A stretch of 27,238 bases of DNA from a virus. Each line of letters opens with the position of its first letter. Within the stretch, counting starts at the first letter, position 1. Location of the stretch: positions 1 through 27,238 of the IMG/VR virus record IMGVR_UViG_3300045049_000253, one strand, 5' to 3'. Positions 1 through 7,144 of this stretch are shown in pieces. The notes under the pieces were generated by a model. That model was given only the letters and a program-made list of their open reading frames with translations. It ran no database searches and was not told where the DNA came from. The position numbers were made by a program, and so were the translations under genes.

Positions 1-16
1 TAATACTGTCACTCAC

Positions 17-394
17 TTACTTCTCCGGCATCACTTCTGATGGGGTGGATGACGAGGGATCAGCGGCAACAAGCTCCAGAGCTTGTCGAATCGCATCAGC
101 ACCGTAGTACTCGATGATCTCGCGTAGCACCTCGGGGTCTGCCTCGCCGGGCACGGGAAGACTGCGCATACGGTGCTCGATAGGCTCCGTCGCGCCAAGC
201 TGCAGAGCGAGCGCATGTGCAGCAGCATGCGTACCAGCGTTACTGGTGTACGCGTAGTCATACCCGAAGCTCGCATAGCAGAAGGGGTGCATGCCCTCGT
301 GCTGCAGCATCACATGGCGAGCGCCGCAGATGTCGTCTTCGATCCAGATTGCCGTGGGGTAGATTTTCTCGATGGTCACGGTTTGGATGCTCAT
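17..394 (-). CDS. Hypothetical phage protein, 125 aa
   Basis: I do not recognise a family. The product is acidic and soluble, with no signal peptide or membrane segment. Its start overlaps the stop of the upstream gene by 4 bp (ATGA), with GGGAG just ahead of the ATG, so it is translationally coupled. It is the last complete gene of the leftward early operon seen here. Its C-terminal tail (SSTPSEVMPEK) is encoded partly by a 13-bp sequence (36-48) that recurs at 416-428, in the tail of the gene upstream. Function unknown. Confidence 0.7.
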   Translation of the reverse strand: MSIQTVTIEKIYPTAIWIEDDICGARHVMLQHEGMHPFCYASFGYDYAYTSNAGTHAAAHALALQLGATEPIEHRMRSLPVPGEADPEVLREIIEYYGADAIRQALELVAADPSSSTPSEVMPEK

Positions 395-753
395 CTCTCA
401 CTCCCAGGAATAGCGTCTGATGGGGTGGCTGACTTGAACAGAGCCATGTCGTGCGCGTTTCGCTTTTCGGTCGCGGCTCTCACGTCGGCCTGCAAATCGC
501 GGAACGGCAGGCGCGCTCGGCTCCGCTGAAGCGTGTAGCCTCGTCGCGCCATGAACCACAGAAAGCGATCGATCACGTAGGACTGGCCAGTGACAAAGTC
601 GAGGCTGTAATGCCCGGTGATAGCGTCGGACGGGTCGGCTGGCTTCTGTAAGTCGTGCATAGCCTTGAACACGTCCTTCTGGTCGTGAAAATCGCGCAGC
701 ACATCCGGCAGGTACTTGCCGGCCTTCATCCACGCGCTCAAGGGGTCAGCCAC
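391..753 (-). CDS. Hypothetical phage protein, about 120 aa
   Basis: No family is recognised. The frame stays open to a GTG at 765, but GGAGG lies inside that extension, 5 nt before a second GTG at 753. I therefore place the start at 753. This gives an 8-bp overlap with the upstream stop, as seen at several other junctions in this operon. The protein has an aromatic segment (FLWFMARRGY) followed by a basic stretch. Its C-terminus (ATPSDAIPGSER) shares a 13-bp DNA repeat with the end of the next gene downstream. Confidence 0.65.
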   Translation of the reverse strand: MADPLSAWMKAGKYLPDVLRDFHDQKDVFKAMHDLQKPADPSDAITGHYSLDFVTGQSYVIDRFLWFMARRGYTLQRSRARLPFRDLQADVRAATEKRNAHDMALFKSATPSDAIPGSER

Positions 754-1360
754 GCTCACCTCCACGATCCGAAGCCTGACGGGCTATTTCTGCGGCGTAG
801 ATTTCACCGCAGTACATGCAGCGGGGCGCGTTCGGAAGGACGAGCATTGCCTTGGTCGAGCGGTCGCGGACACGGCCCGCAAGGATGTGCGCGTCCTTCA
901 TATCGGTAGGAGCGACATGGCTGCCGTTACAGCATCCGCACTCCGAACTCATGAGATTCATGCCCGATTCGCCAGCGCGAGTATTGGCGTGGTTTTCGCG
1001 CCCCCAATTGCCGCCCCACTTAGTTTGGCCCGGCCTGAGCGCGTAATGCCATGCGTTGCCATCCCGGTGGCGTCGTTCGTGGGCCGACCAATGAGATGTC
1101 ACCCATGATCCGATGATGTTTCGCTGGTAGGACGGATGGAAGTACAGGCAAATCGGCGCTCCCCATTCCGCCGCCCGCCCGATGAACGCCAGGTCGTATT
1201 CGCCATCGTCTGGCAGCCATTTGCCATCCGAGAATCGTCGGACCTCGCCTCGGAACATGTTGGGGAGGGGGCGAAACTCATAGACGGCCTGCAACTGATA
1301 GCCGGTTGTGCCGTGATCGGCTTCCCTATCCGAAGCCTCGATGCTGATGGTGTTAGGCAT
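746..1360 (-). CDS. Hypothetical protein with possible zinc-binding cysteines, 204 aa
   Basis: The start is placed at 1360 (MPNTISIEAS) because AGGAGG lies 8 nt upstream. Upstream ATGs at 1378-1381 would have the ribosome-binding site inside the gene. The C-terminal third carries CGCC and CMYCG, four or more closely placed cysteines that could bind a metal. The middle is rich in Trp and His (WVTSHWSAHERRH). It overlaps its upstream neighbour by 8 bp and its downstream neighbour by 8 bp. Function unknown; zinc binding is inference. Confidence 0.68.
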   Translation of the reverse strand: MPNTISIEASDREADHGTTGYQLQAVYEFRPLPNMFRGEVRRFSDGKWLPDDGEYDLAFIGRAAEWGAPICLYFHPSYQRNIIGSWVTSHWSAHERRHRDGNAWHYALRPGQTKWGGNWGRENHANTRAGESGMNLMSSECGCCNGSHVAPTDMKDAHILAGRVRDRSTKAMLVLPNAPRCMYCGEIYAAEIARQASDRGGERG

Positions 1361-1919
1361 GGCTGGAGCCTCCTGCATCAACGCGTTCGTAGCTCACCAC
1401 GCGCCGTAGCTTCATGCGCCGCAACAGCGTATCTCCCGGCTCCGTCTTGTCACCCACCTTCAAGCGGTGCAGATAGGCAACGTCCACTTCCAGCACGCGA
1501 GACACGGCCCGCAGAGAGCCATGCTGCTTCACGAGTTCGTCAATGCGCTCAGCCAGCGTCGTCTCTCCCCCTGCTGGCGCTGCTGCTCCAAGGGTGATTG
1601 CAGCGGGAATGGCCTTGCGAAGAGTGCCGCGCAACTCATGCAATCCTACTTTCCAGCCATCAGCGACAAACACTTGGTAGGATGCCTCGACCATTGGCTC
1701 CGTGAGCCTCACCGCTGCTGCTGGAGCAAGGGAAGGGGCGAGATAAAGTGGAGAAATGACGGCTCCATCCCTTCGTTCGTCAACGGACTGTTCAGCAAAA
1801 TTCCGGCTTATGAACGCGCGATCAACGTAGTGTCTGCCGCCATGGACAAGCCAAGCTACCGGCTCTCCTGCTTCACCCGCAGGAATGCTGCCGAGGGAAT
1901 CATCAGTGTGTGTCGTCAT
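1353..1919 (-). CDS. Two-part accessory protein: PVAWL/LYLAP domain plus HTH-like domain, 188 aa
   Basis: Residues about 19-62 start with EPVAWLVHGG and end with ISPLYLAP, a layout I know from many uncharacterised phage accessory proteins. Residues about 119-182 (LAERIDELV, QHGSLRA, LLRRMKLRRVVSYER) form a compact basic helical domain like a one-turn HTH. The same domain occurs at the N-terminus of the gene at 3134-3511, so the two are paralogous through this domain but carry it at opposite ends. ATG at 1919 has AAGGA 6 nt upstream and overlaps the preceding stop by 4 bp. DNA binding is inferred. Confidence 0.72.
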   Translation of the reverse strand: MTTHTDDSLGSIPAGEAGEPVAWLVHGGRHYVDRAFISRNFAEQSVDERRDGAVISPLYLAPSLAPAAAVRLTEPMVEASYQVFVADGWKVGLHELRGTLRKAIPAAITLGAAAPAGGETTLAERIDELVKQHGSLRAVSRVLEVDVAYLHRLKVGDKTEPGDTLLRRMKLRRVVSYERVDAGGSSHA

Positions 1920-2098
1920 TTCGGGTCCTTGACTTCCATCCGAACGGCAATCAGCACGTCATACGCGCAGATCAGCCAGCCGAGCCGCTTGTGCCACTCG
2001 TCCTTGTCTTCGATGCTGGTGAGCGGATCGTTTCGCACAGCGCGAATCATTTCAGGAGTGAGCTGTAGCGGCATCTGAACGGTGACGGGTTCACTCAT
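1916..2098 (-). CDS. Small hypothetical protein, 60 aa
   Basis: A short soluble protein with no recognised family. It has AAGGA 5 nt before its ATG, overlaps the upstream stop by 8 bp and overlaps the downstream start by 4 bp. Coupled translation and the ribosome-binding site support it as a real gene despite its length. Function unknown. Confidence 0.62.
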   Translation of the reverse strand: MSEPVTVQMPLQLTPEMIRAVRNDPLTSIEDKDEWHKRLGWLICAYDVLIAVRMEVKDPK

Positions 2099-2378
2099 GA
2101 TCGTCCTTGGATTCCATGGGTGTGTGATGCGAATTGCCTTGACCTAGGGGCGTTGTCACGCCAAGGGCGGCGCGCACGTTCCAAAGAGCGGAGAGCGGGG
2201 CGCTCCACAGCAGCAGGCTCATCCACATATCGCGCTCGGCATCAGCCGGAAAACCGAAGTGCTCGCAGTAGTCGAATCGCTCCGCTGCTTGGTATAGATA
2301 GCGGCGTTGCCGCCACGCGGCGCTCGCCTTTGACCGCCGACGCATCAGCGCATCAACAGCATTCGTGCTCTCACTCAT
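2091..2378 (-). CDS. Hypothetical protein, 95 aa
   Basis: The frame is open further upstream, but the ATG at 2378 (MSESTNAVDA) has GGAAGGA 8 nt before it and overlaps the upstream stop (2375) by 4 bp, so I chose it. The N-terminal half is rich in Arg and Ala (MRRRSKASAAWRQRR). The centre is aromatic and hydrophobic (MWMSLLLWSAPLSALW) and might be a single membrane-associated helix. The tail is low complexity. No family is recognised. Confidence 0.62.
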   Translation of the reverse strand: MSESTNAVDALMRRRSKASAAWRQRRYLYQAAERFDYCEHFGFPADAERDMWMSLLLWSAPLSALWNVRAALGVTTPLGQGNSHHTPMESKDDHE

Positions 2379-2800
2379 CGCTTCTGTCCTTCCCCAGACG
2401 CCCCGGGGTTGACCGCCACGCCATCGGCGCGGCGTGCTGAGCAGCACTCCTTGAGAATGGCCTCAGCGAATGCGGTCACGCGGGCGGTCATGCCAATGTC
2501 TTCTGGTAGACCGTTGAACACGTTCCCGTCGTCGTCTTTTACGTAGCAATCGAGATGTTCAACGGCGAGTTGCAGAATGCGCTCTTTAGACGGCTGCACG
2601 CCACGAGCGTCCTGTGTTTCTTCGAGCATGTGCAGGTCGGCGCTGAGCACTTCGCACCACACGACGCCCGGCTCGTCCACCTTCTCGAACTGATGCCAGC
2701 GGCCGTTTCGCGGCTCGCACATGCCTATGTAGACCAGCCGCTCGGGCTGGTTGCGCCAGTTGTACCGGCCGCCGACCTTCAAGGTTTCGCGCGTCAGCAT
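2375..2800 (-). CDS. Hypothetical phage protein, 141 aa
   Basis: Starts at ATG 2800 (MLTRETLKVGGRY) with AAAGGA 9 nt upstream, and overlaps the upstream stop by 7 bp. The N-terminal 60 residues (KVGGRYNWRNQPERLVYIG, then GRWHQFEKVDEPGVVWCEV) look like a small beta-rich domain that I have seen in unannotated phage proteins. The rest is helical. The longer reading frame upstream of 2800 is a shadow of the neighbouring gene. Function unknown. Confidence 0.68.
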   Translation of the reverse strand: MLTRETLKVGGRYNWRNQPERLVYIGMCEPRNGRWHQFEKVDEPGVVWCEVLSADLHMLEETQDARGVQPSKERILQLAVEHLDCYVKDDDGNVFNGLPEDIGMTARVTAFAEAILKECCSARRADGVAVNPGASGEGQKR

Positions 2801-3141
2801 TGCTCGGGTCCTTTCACGCCAGCAATACGCCTCGGATGCACACCGCAGTTGCTCGCCTTGTTCTGCTTGAACAGGCAGTTGTCGGCAGACGTGCACCCGT
2901 ATTCGCACCGCCTTTCGTACCTCGGCGCTTGCGACGGCTGCACGCCAGAGGTGGTTTTCATTTCCGCGTCGATGAGCGCGTCGAACTCCTCGGGCTTGCC
3001 AAAGAACACGGCACCACGGCTGAAGTGAAGGCGCGCCCATTCGTAGCGGGCGGCTTGCAGTTTTTCGCGTGCCGCACTTGCGGCTGCGATCCGCGCCTGC
3101 GCCTTTTGGACGCGCGCAATCTCGTCGGTGAAGTCATCCAT
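2794..3141 (-). CDS. Hypothetical protein with Cys-rich C-terminus, 115 aa
   Basis: Residues 1-40 form a likely amphipathic helix (ARVQKAQARIAAASAAREKLQAA is helix-forming). The C-terminal third has several cysteines (CEYGC, DNCLF, SNCGVH, EQC) that could bind zinc or iron. ATG at 3141 has AAAGG 8 nt upstream. The start overlaps the upstream gene by 8 bp, and the stop overlaps the downstream start by 7 bp. The junction carries a 13-bp sequence (3150-3162) that is repeated at the next junction (2810-2822). Function unknown. Confidence 0.65.
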   Translation of the reverse strand: MDDFTDEIARVQKAQARIAAASAAREKLQAARYEWARLHFSRGAVFFGKPEEFDALIDAEMKTTSGVQPSQAPRYERRCEYGCTSADNCLFKQNKASNCGVHPRRIAGVKGPEQC

Positions 3142-3511
3142 GAGAGTCGCCTTTCACGCCAGTAGCGCGTGCATCGTTCGTCGCGCTCGTTGAGTACGGC
3201 GCGCCCCATGCCTCGTTCGGTATGTCCGTCACGACCGGGCCTGGCAATGCCACACCATCACCGCCCTTCGCCCCGACTGATGCGACAGAGTTCATGCCAG
3301 AGGCGGCTTTGCCGATGCGCTCGTAGCTGACCACGCGCCGCAGCTTCATGCGGCGCAGGAGCTGTTCGCCCGGGTCGTTCTTCTCGCCGGATTTGAGCCG
3401 CCACAGGTACGCGGCATCGGTGCGAAGGACAGCGGCTGCCGCTCGCAGTGAGCCGTGTTGCGCGACCAGTTCATCAATTCGCTCGGCGAGCGTGATGGGC
3501 ACGGTGAGCAT
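3134..3511 (-). CDS. HTH-like domain protein, paralogue of 1353-1919 domain, 125 aa
   Basis: Residues about 6-67 (LAERIDELVAQHGSLRAA, DAAYLWRLKSG, LLRRMKLRRVVSYER) repeat the C-terminal domain of the 1353-1919 product closely. The rest is low-complexity and looks disordered. A strong AAAGGAGGTG site lies 4 nt before ATG 3511, and a GTG just ahead (3514) is an alternative start. The upstream stop shares one base with the ATG (TGATG). DNA binding, possibly regulatory, is inferred from the HTH-like pattern and basic residues; no target is evident. Confidence 0.7.
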   Translation of the reverse strand: MLTVPITLAERIDELVAQHGSLRAAAAVLRTDAAYLWRLKSGEKNDPGEQLLRRMKLRRVVSYERIGKAASGMNSVASVGAKGGDGVALPGPVVTDIPNEAWGAPYSTSATNDARATGVKGDSHG

Positions 3512-3747
3512 CACGCACCTCCTTTCTGCTCACCATCATTCGTCTGCGCCCCAGAGTTCATGCCGCGAGCGGCTTTGCGCTTCGTGCCACGTATAGGCTG
3601 TTGCAGCAGGCGAGTTGCTGCCTCGTTCCCGATGGCGACGTACAGGTCTTCGTCGCTATTTCCTGCCTCGTAGAGTTCGTTGGCGATGCGCTGGTCGCGC
3701 TTCGACATGCGCTCGATGGCGGCATCTACTGGGTGCTTGTGTGTCAT
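3511..3747 (-). CDS. Hypothetical protein, 78 aa
   Basis: A small helical soluble protein (MTHKHPVDAAIERMSKRD) whose core pattern (NELYEAGNSDEDLYVAIGNEAATRLL) does not match a family I know. Its tail (ARGMNSGAQTNDGEQKGGA) shares DNA with the tail of the downstream gene (AGAGTTCATGCC at 3287-3298 and 3553-3564). The start overlaps the stop of a 42-aa gene by 4 bp. Function unknown. Confidence 0.65.
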   Translation of the reverse strand: MTHKHPVDAAIERMSKRDQRIANELYEAGNSDEDLYVAIGNEAATRLLQQPIRGTKRKAARGMNSGAQTNDGEQKGGA

Positions 3748-3872
3748 CGCCTAGCCCTCTGGGCGTTGGCGCATCCCTGACCAACACGTCCGCAAACTCC
3801 CGCGTATTCCCAAGCGGCCCAAATGAGCGTGACTACCGCGAATGCGATAACAATGCGGAGAAACCAATCCAT
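3744..3872 (-). CDS. Tiny single-pass membrane protein, 42 aa
   Basis: Translates as MDWFLRIVIAFAVV..., with a hydrophobic helix at residues about 3-22 followed by a polar tail containing two cysteines and ending in QRARR. AAAGGAGGTG lies 4 nt before the ATG. The start shares a base with the upstream stop (TGATG) and the stop overlaps the next ATG (ATGA), so it sits exactly in the operon's coupling pattern. It is an inner-membrane protein by its helix and lacks a cleavable signal. The role is unknown. Confidence 0.68.
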   Translation of the reverse strand: MDWFLRIVIAFAVVTLIWAAWEYAGVCGRVGQGCANAQRARR

Positions 3873-4441
3873 CACACACCTCCTTTCGTCTGCGCCCCTG
3901 GTGAAGATGGAGAGAGGGCGGCACGAAGTGCATCGGCAGCTGTTTGCATGTCAGCGTTGATCTTCGGCAGATCCACGTCGCCGACCCTTGGCATGTAGTC
4001 GAGCGCGACCTCCAGCACAGCGAGTGCGATCTGCGCAGCATGAATGAGTGCCTGCGCTTCCCGTGCTGGCGCTGGTGATGCGGGAGGGGAGGCGAGATCG
4101 GCAGATGCAGTGAATCCGGTTGCATCCATGTTGATGTGCAAGCCGCGCGCCCAGTCCTTCGCGCCTTCGCGATTCCGGTCCAGAAGAATTCGCGCGATTT
4201 GGTAGTTCGCCTCGGCCAGCGCGCCGAGCAAGTCGGCTGCACGCAGCATGTTGTCGGCGCGTTCGTCCTCAGGGTTTTCGCCGTGCAATTGCGCCGCATC
4301 GTCACCGAGACATGCGATGACGGCTTCGATGTCCTCGCGATCGATCAGGCGAGGTTTGCTCGGGAGCTCCTCGTCCTCGCGTTCGCTGCCGATTCCTTCG
4401 GTGGCCATAAATTGAGCGTGGTCGTATTGGGCTTGGTTCAT
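3872..4441 (-). CDS. Hypothetical phage protein, 189 aa
   Basis: Starts at ATG 4441 (MNQAQYDHAQF), which overlaps the upstream stop by 4 bp; a longer upstream frame is not supported. The product is largely helical and acidic (DREDIEAVIACLGDD, ADLLGALAEANYQIARILLD), followed by an Ala/Pro-rich linker and a second helical part (IHAAQIALAVLEVALDY). The C-terminus (SPGAQTKGGV) again uses junction DNA repeated at 3539-3552 and 3885-3898. No function assigned. Confidence 0.68.
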   Translation of the reverse strand: MNQAQYDHAQFMATEGIGSEREDEELPSKPRLIDREDIEAVIACLGDDAAQLHGENPEDERADNMLRAADLLGALAEANYQIARILLDRNREGAKDWARGLHINMDATGFTASADLASPPASPAPAREAQALIHAAQIALAVLEVALDYMPRVGDVDLPKINADMQTAADALRAALSPSSPGAQTKGGV

Positions 4442-5019
4442 TGGGCTGCACCTGGCGATGGGGGAGCGGCGGCGATGGCGTCCGAGTACATCGCTATAGC
4501 GCAACCGCGCGAGCGATGGCGTTCGGCTCGCCGCTCGTATGTGTCATCGGGGTCGATGTCAGCCAGCCGGGATACGTGAGCCGCAGCGGCTTGAATCATC
4601 TCCTCGGTCGGCTCTTTCGGCACAAGCTGGTAGCCTTCGGGGATCGCTACCGGGGATGCCTTGCGTTCCAGATGCTCGAGAAGCATGAACACTGTGTGGT
4701 GTTCGGGGTCGAAGCCGTGTCGCTCCAAGATCGGCCGGAGCTTGAGGTCTTCATCTTGAAGATGGCGCAACAGGTTGTCCCGCCCCTGTTCGGCGCGCTC
4801 AATTCGCGCGAGCAGGTCTGCGGCGTCCGGGGATGAGGCGCGGGCGGCTTGCCACGCGGCCCAAGTCCAAGCCGTTGCGCTATGGCAGTAGTAGCCAGTT
4901 CGCTCATCGCCTCCGTAGACGATCCACGACCCGGGGTAAAGAATGCCGCTCATCTTCTGAATCGCCCACTTCTCGAACTCTTCTCGAAGGACTTGCTCTT
5001 TTGCTGATTGGTCGGCCAT
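4438..5019 (-). CDS. Phage accessory protein with FEKWA and EPTEEMIQAA modules, 193 aa
   Basis: The N-terminus (LREEFEKWAIQK, then WTWAAWQAARA) matches a small module common at the start of uncharacterised phage proteins. The middle is a charged helix (residues about 65-115). The C-terminal part (IPEGYQLVPKEPTEEMIQAA, then AMYSDAIAAAP) is another widespread phage module of unknown function. The combination looks like a mosaic of exchangeable domains. It lies 15 bp downstream of recombinase-free space: its start at 5019 is 15 bp after the recT stop. Function unknown. Confidence 0.7.
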   Translation of the reverse strand: MADQSAKEQVLREEFEKWAIQKMSGILYPGSWIVYGGDERTGYYCHSATAWTWAAWQAARASSPDAADLLARIERAEQGRDNLLRHLQDEDLKLRPILERHGFDPEHHTVFMLLEHLERKASPVAIPEGYQLVPKEPTEEMIQAAAAHVSRLADIDPDDTYERRAERHRSRGCAIAMYSDAIAAAPPSPGAAQ

Positions 5020-5034
5020 GGGGTGATCCTTGGG

Positions 5035-6015
5035 TTAGGCAGCTGCCGTTGACTTGGCGCGGCGTGCTTCGCCTTCTTTCTTCAAGCCGGTGCGCACGTT
5101 GGATGGAAGGCATGACCACAGGGCGACCTTTTGGTCGGAGTCGAGGTTTTCGGCTTCGATGCGGTCGAACGCAACGCCGACGCCGCTCTCCTCTGAGTTG
5201 AAGATGTCCGTCACTTCATTCGCGAGATCGCGCAAGTAGTTTTGCTGCTCGATGTCCAGCGCGGCCATTGAGCCCATCGTCGCGGAGCTGCGGAAGGATG
5301 TCGTTTCCGTGTTGGAAATGTCTGCAAGCCCTTCGCCGCCTTCGGTGTTGAGGAAGTGGACTGCGGTGTCCAGGCGGTCGGTTTTCGGCCAGAGCTTGTA
5401 GGCGCGCTTGATGACCGTTTTCTTTGTCATCTCGCCTTCGTCAGTGACCCACGGACACTTCTTCTTCTTTTCGACCCACGCCTTCCATGCGCTTGACCGG
5501 TCGCGGATGTCGTAGACCTCATCGATGCTCATGCACGTTGTGAGGTAGTCGCCGTCACGGGTCTTGACCACCACGTAGACCCCGACCACCGGGCCACGAT
5601 CCTTCGCAAAGGGGTTACGGTTGTGAAGGGGCGGTTTGTCGAAGCCGTTCAGCTCGAAGCGGTCCTGCTCGTAGACAAGTTCCGCTTGCCCCCACATGAT
5701 CGAGCCCGACGAGATTGCAAGGTCCAGCAGCCCCATGTAGCTGATGTCGAGGCAAATCTTCCCGTCGCGGGGTACGAGGTACGCTTGCCGCTTCGCGGGG
5801 TTCAGGCTGATGCCAATAGCCGCGACGTTGGTAACCGCGTTGATGACGGACTGGCGGTTATCCATCGCCACGCGCATGGCGTAGTCGTTTGCCGTCACGA
5901 TCTGGATGGCGAAACCGGCCTCGCGCTCGAAGTTCAGCGCGCCGCCGGACATCTTCTCGAAGCGCTCGCGGGTAGAGTAGATGTCGTCTTGGATGATTTG
6001 CAGGCTGTTGCTCAC
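5035..6015 (-). CDS. recT: RecT-family single-strand annealing protein
   Basis: RecT-type proteins coat single-stranded DNA and anneal complementary strands in phage homologous recombination. The 326-aa product has the family's core: AAIGISLNPAKRQAYLVPR (residues about 65-83), CLDISYMGLLDLA, the block H..NPFA.DRGPVVGVYVVV, and MTKKTVIKRAYKLWPK near residue 200. Length is close to that of E. coli RecT. The start overlaps the upstream stop by 4 bp (6012-6015). The usual partner, a 5'-3' exonuclease (RecE, YqaJ or lambda Exo type), is not among the neighbours here; it may lie beyond position 1 or be absent. Family assignment is firm; biological role is inferred from homologues. Confidence 0.93.
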   Translation of the reverse strand: MSNSLQIIQDDIYSTRERFEKMSGGALNFEREAGFAIQIVTANDYAMRVAMDNRQSVINAVTNVAAIGISLNPAKRQAYLVPRDGKICLDISYMGLLDLAISSGSIMWGQAELVYEQDRFELNGFDKPPLHNRNPFAKDRGPVVGVYVVVKTRDGDYLTTCMSIDEVYDIRDRSSAWKAWVEKKKKCPWVTDEGEMTKKTVIKRAYKLWPKTDRLDTAVHFLNTEGGEGLADISNTETTSFRSSATMGSMAALDIEQQNYLRDLANEVTDIFNSEESGVGVAFDRIEAENLDSDQKVALWSCLPSNVRTGLKKEGEARRAKSTAAA

Positions 6016-6206
6016 GCTTGCTCCTTGTTCAGGTCTTTCAATTCCGGCTCGGGGTAGTAGGGCTCACCGAAACTCGTTAGCCAGCCTTGGCCTGAGCAGT
6101 TTTCACAGGGCATGGCGGTCGGGAAGGGCAAGTGGGCTTCCACGTAGTCCAGAGTTGCGACAACCCCGCGCCCATCGCACTCCGGGCATTGATGCAGTTC
6201 GTCCAT
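6012..6206 (-). CDS. Small DnaJ-type zinc-finger protein, 64 aa
   Basis: Starts at MDELHQ, residue 1 at 6206. It carries two CxxCxGxG motifs, CPECDGRG (residues about 7-14) and CENCSGQG (about 34-41), the repeat seen in the DnaJ cysteine-rich domain, so one zinc ion is likely bound by the four cysteines. There is no J domain. It overlaps recT by 4 bp and shares one base with the upstream stop. Such small zinc proteins are common in phage early operons; a partner or substrate cannot be named. Confidence 0.75.
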   Translation of the reverse strand: MDELHQCPECDGRGVVATLDYVEAHLPFPTAMPCENCSGQGWLTSFGEPYYPEPELKDLNKEQA

Positions 6207-6373
6207 CACTTCACCATCAGCGGAACGACAATCGCCGCCACGCAAACGCCGATGGCAAGAGCCCAGACAATGTCGGACCAGCGAGTGGTGCGGGTTTCTG
6301 TTTCCGGCGCACGACGGGCCGGACACTCTCTACCTTGATGGCAATCGCCGTGACAGCAGATCGGCTCGTTCAT
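6206..6373 (-). CDS. Small Cys-rich single-pass membrane protein, 55 aa
   Basis: The N-terminus (MNEPICCHGDCHQGRECPARR) holds four cysteines. A linker follows, then one transmembrane helix (DIVWALAIGVCVAAIVVPLMV, residues about 34-54) at the extreme C-terminus. The layout suggests a tail-anchored inner-membrane protein with a cytoplasmic metal-binding head. It overlaps the upstream stop by 4 bp (6370-6373). I have seen similar small proteins in other temperate phages, but without a function. Confidence 0.7.
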   Translation of the reverse strand: MNEPICCHGDCHQGRECPARRAPETETRTTRWSDIVWALAIGVCVAAIVVPLMVK

Positions 6374-6639
6374 TTCGCGCTTCCTTGCATGCGCCTTGGC
6401 GCGTGAACTTGATCCTCGTAGGGCTGACCAGGCCGACCCCAGCGAGGTTCGCCGCCTTTCAACAGCGCCCGATCGCCCAGCGCATACACACTGGCAAGCC
6501 ACTTCTCGGCGTTCTTGCGATACACCTCCTTGGGCACGTCCTTGCTCTTGAACAGGCGCAGGGCCTTCTTCACGAGCGACAGAGGAGGGCGCTTCACGGC
6601 CGGCGCGCGCCGCGCGAGCGAGAGCTTCGGACGCGTCAT
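6370..6639 (-). CDS. Basic hypothetical protein, 89 aa
   Basis: Strongly basic (MTRPKLSLARRAPAVKRPP, then LVKKALRLFKSKDVPKEVYRK), so nucleic-acid binding is plausible. Overlaps both neighbours by 4 bp. It could be considered as an N-like antiterminator because of its charge and its place in the left operon, but lambda N homologues are first in the operon and smaller in their basic motif. I see no direct support for that role. Confidence 0.65.
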   Translation of the reverse strand: MTRPKLSLARRAPAVKRPPLSLVKKALRLFKSKDVPKEVYRKNAEKWLASVYALGDRALLKGGEPRWGRPGQPYEDQVHAPRRMQGSAK

Positions 6640-6905
6640 TTCTTCTTGCTCCCCATCTGTTCCAGCTTCTTCGGGAGGAAGCCGGTGCCTTGGTCGTTTG
6701 GATCAGAGGCGAGTCCGCGCCATGGGGCGTCCTGCACCATGCACGAGGTTGCAGGAAAGCTCGCGAAATGCCATGCGTTCCCGGTCCAGAGCTGCAAATA
6801 GATTTCACTTGGGCTGTATTCGCGCTCATATAGCCCGTGATGAGCAGGCTTCACGTCGCCAGGAAACCAAGGCGTCAGCTTCGGCGTGTGCTTCACGTCA
6901 GTCAT
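6636..6905 (-). CDS. Hypothetical phage protein with TPWFPGDVKP motif, 89 aa
   Basis: Start chosen at ATG 6905 (MTDVKHTPKLTPWFPG), which overlaps the upstream stop by 4 bp. The pattern TPWFPGDVKPAHHGLYER followed by aromatic residues (YLQLWTGNAWHFAS) is a small domain I recognise from many uncharacterised phage proteins. Its function is not known. It ends in a basic lysine tail (SKKK). Confidence 0.7.
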   Translation of the reverse strand: MTDVKHTPKLTPWFPGDVKPAHHGLYEREYSPSEIYLQLWTGNAWHFASFPATSCMVQDAPWRGLASDPNDQGTGFLPKKLEQMGSKKK

Positions 6906-7144
6906 GCAGCACCTCCGCGAGCTTTGAGCATGGCGTCGGCCATCGCGTAGCAACGCACGGCCATGTCATCGACCGTGATAGAGGTTCCGGTTTCTCCGAA
7001 CTTCATCACCATCGCCTTCGCTGCGAAGTAGTCGCGCAGCGTCATGCCCGGGTACTGCGAGGTGTACGGACCGTCTTGGTAGCTGGCCGTCGGGTCGCCT
7101 GTGCTGACAGGGAACGCAGGGCCGCCGTCGTTGATTTCGCTCAT
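6902..7144 (-). CDS. NDGGPAFP-type small phage protein, 80 aa
   Basis: The sequence MSEINDGGPAFPVS..., then GMTLRDYFAAKAMV and a C-terminal helix (VRCYAMADAMLKAR), is characteristic of a very common small accessory protein in phages of proteobacteria. The function of this group is unknown to me. It overlaps both neighbours by 4 bp. Confidence 0.75.
   Translation of the reverse strand: MSEINDGGPAFPVSTGDPTASYQDGPYTSQYPGMTLRDYFAAKAMVMKFGETGTSITVDDMAVRCYAMADAMLKARGGAA

Noticed and set aside
6370-6639. Basic 89-aa protein as an N-type antiterminator
   Set aside because: It is eighth or so in the operon and lacks the compact N-terminal Arg-rich motif. Charge alone is insufficient.
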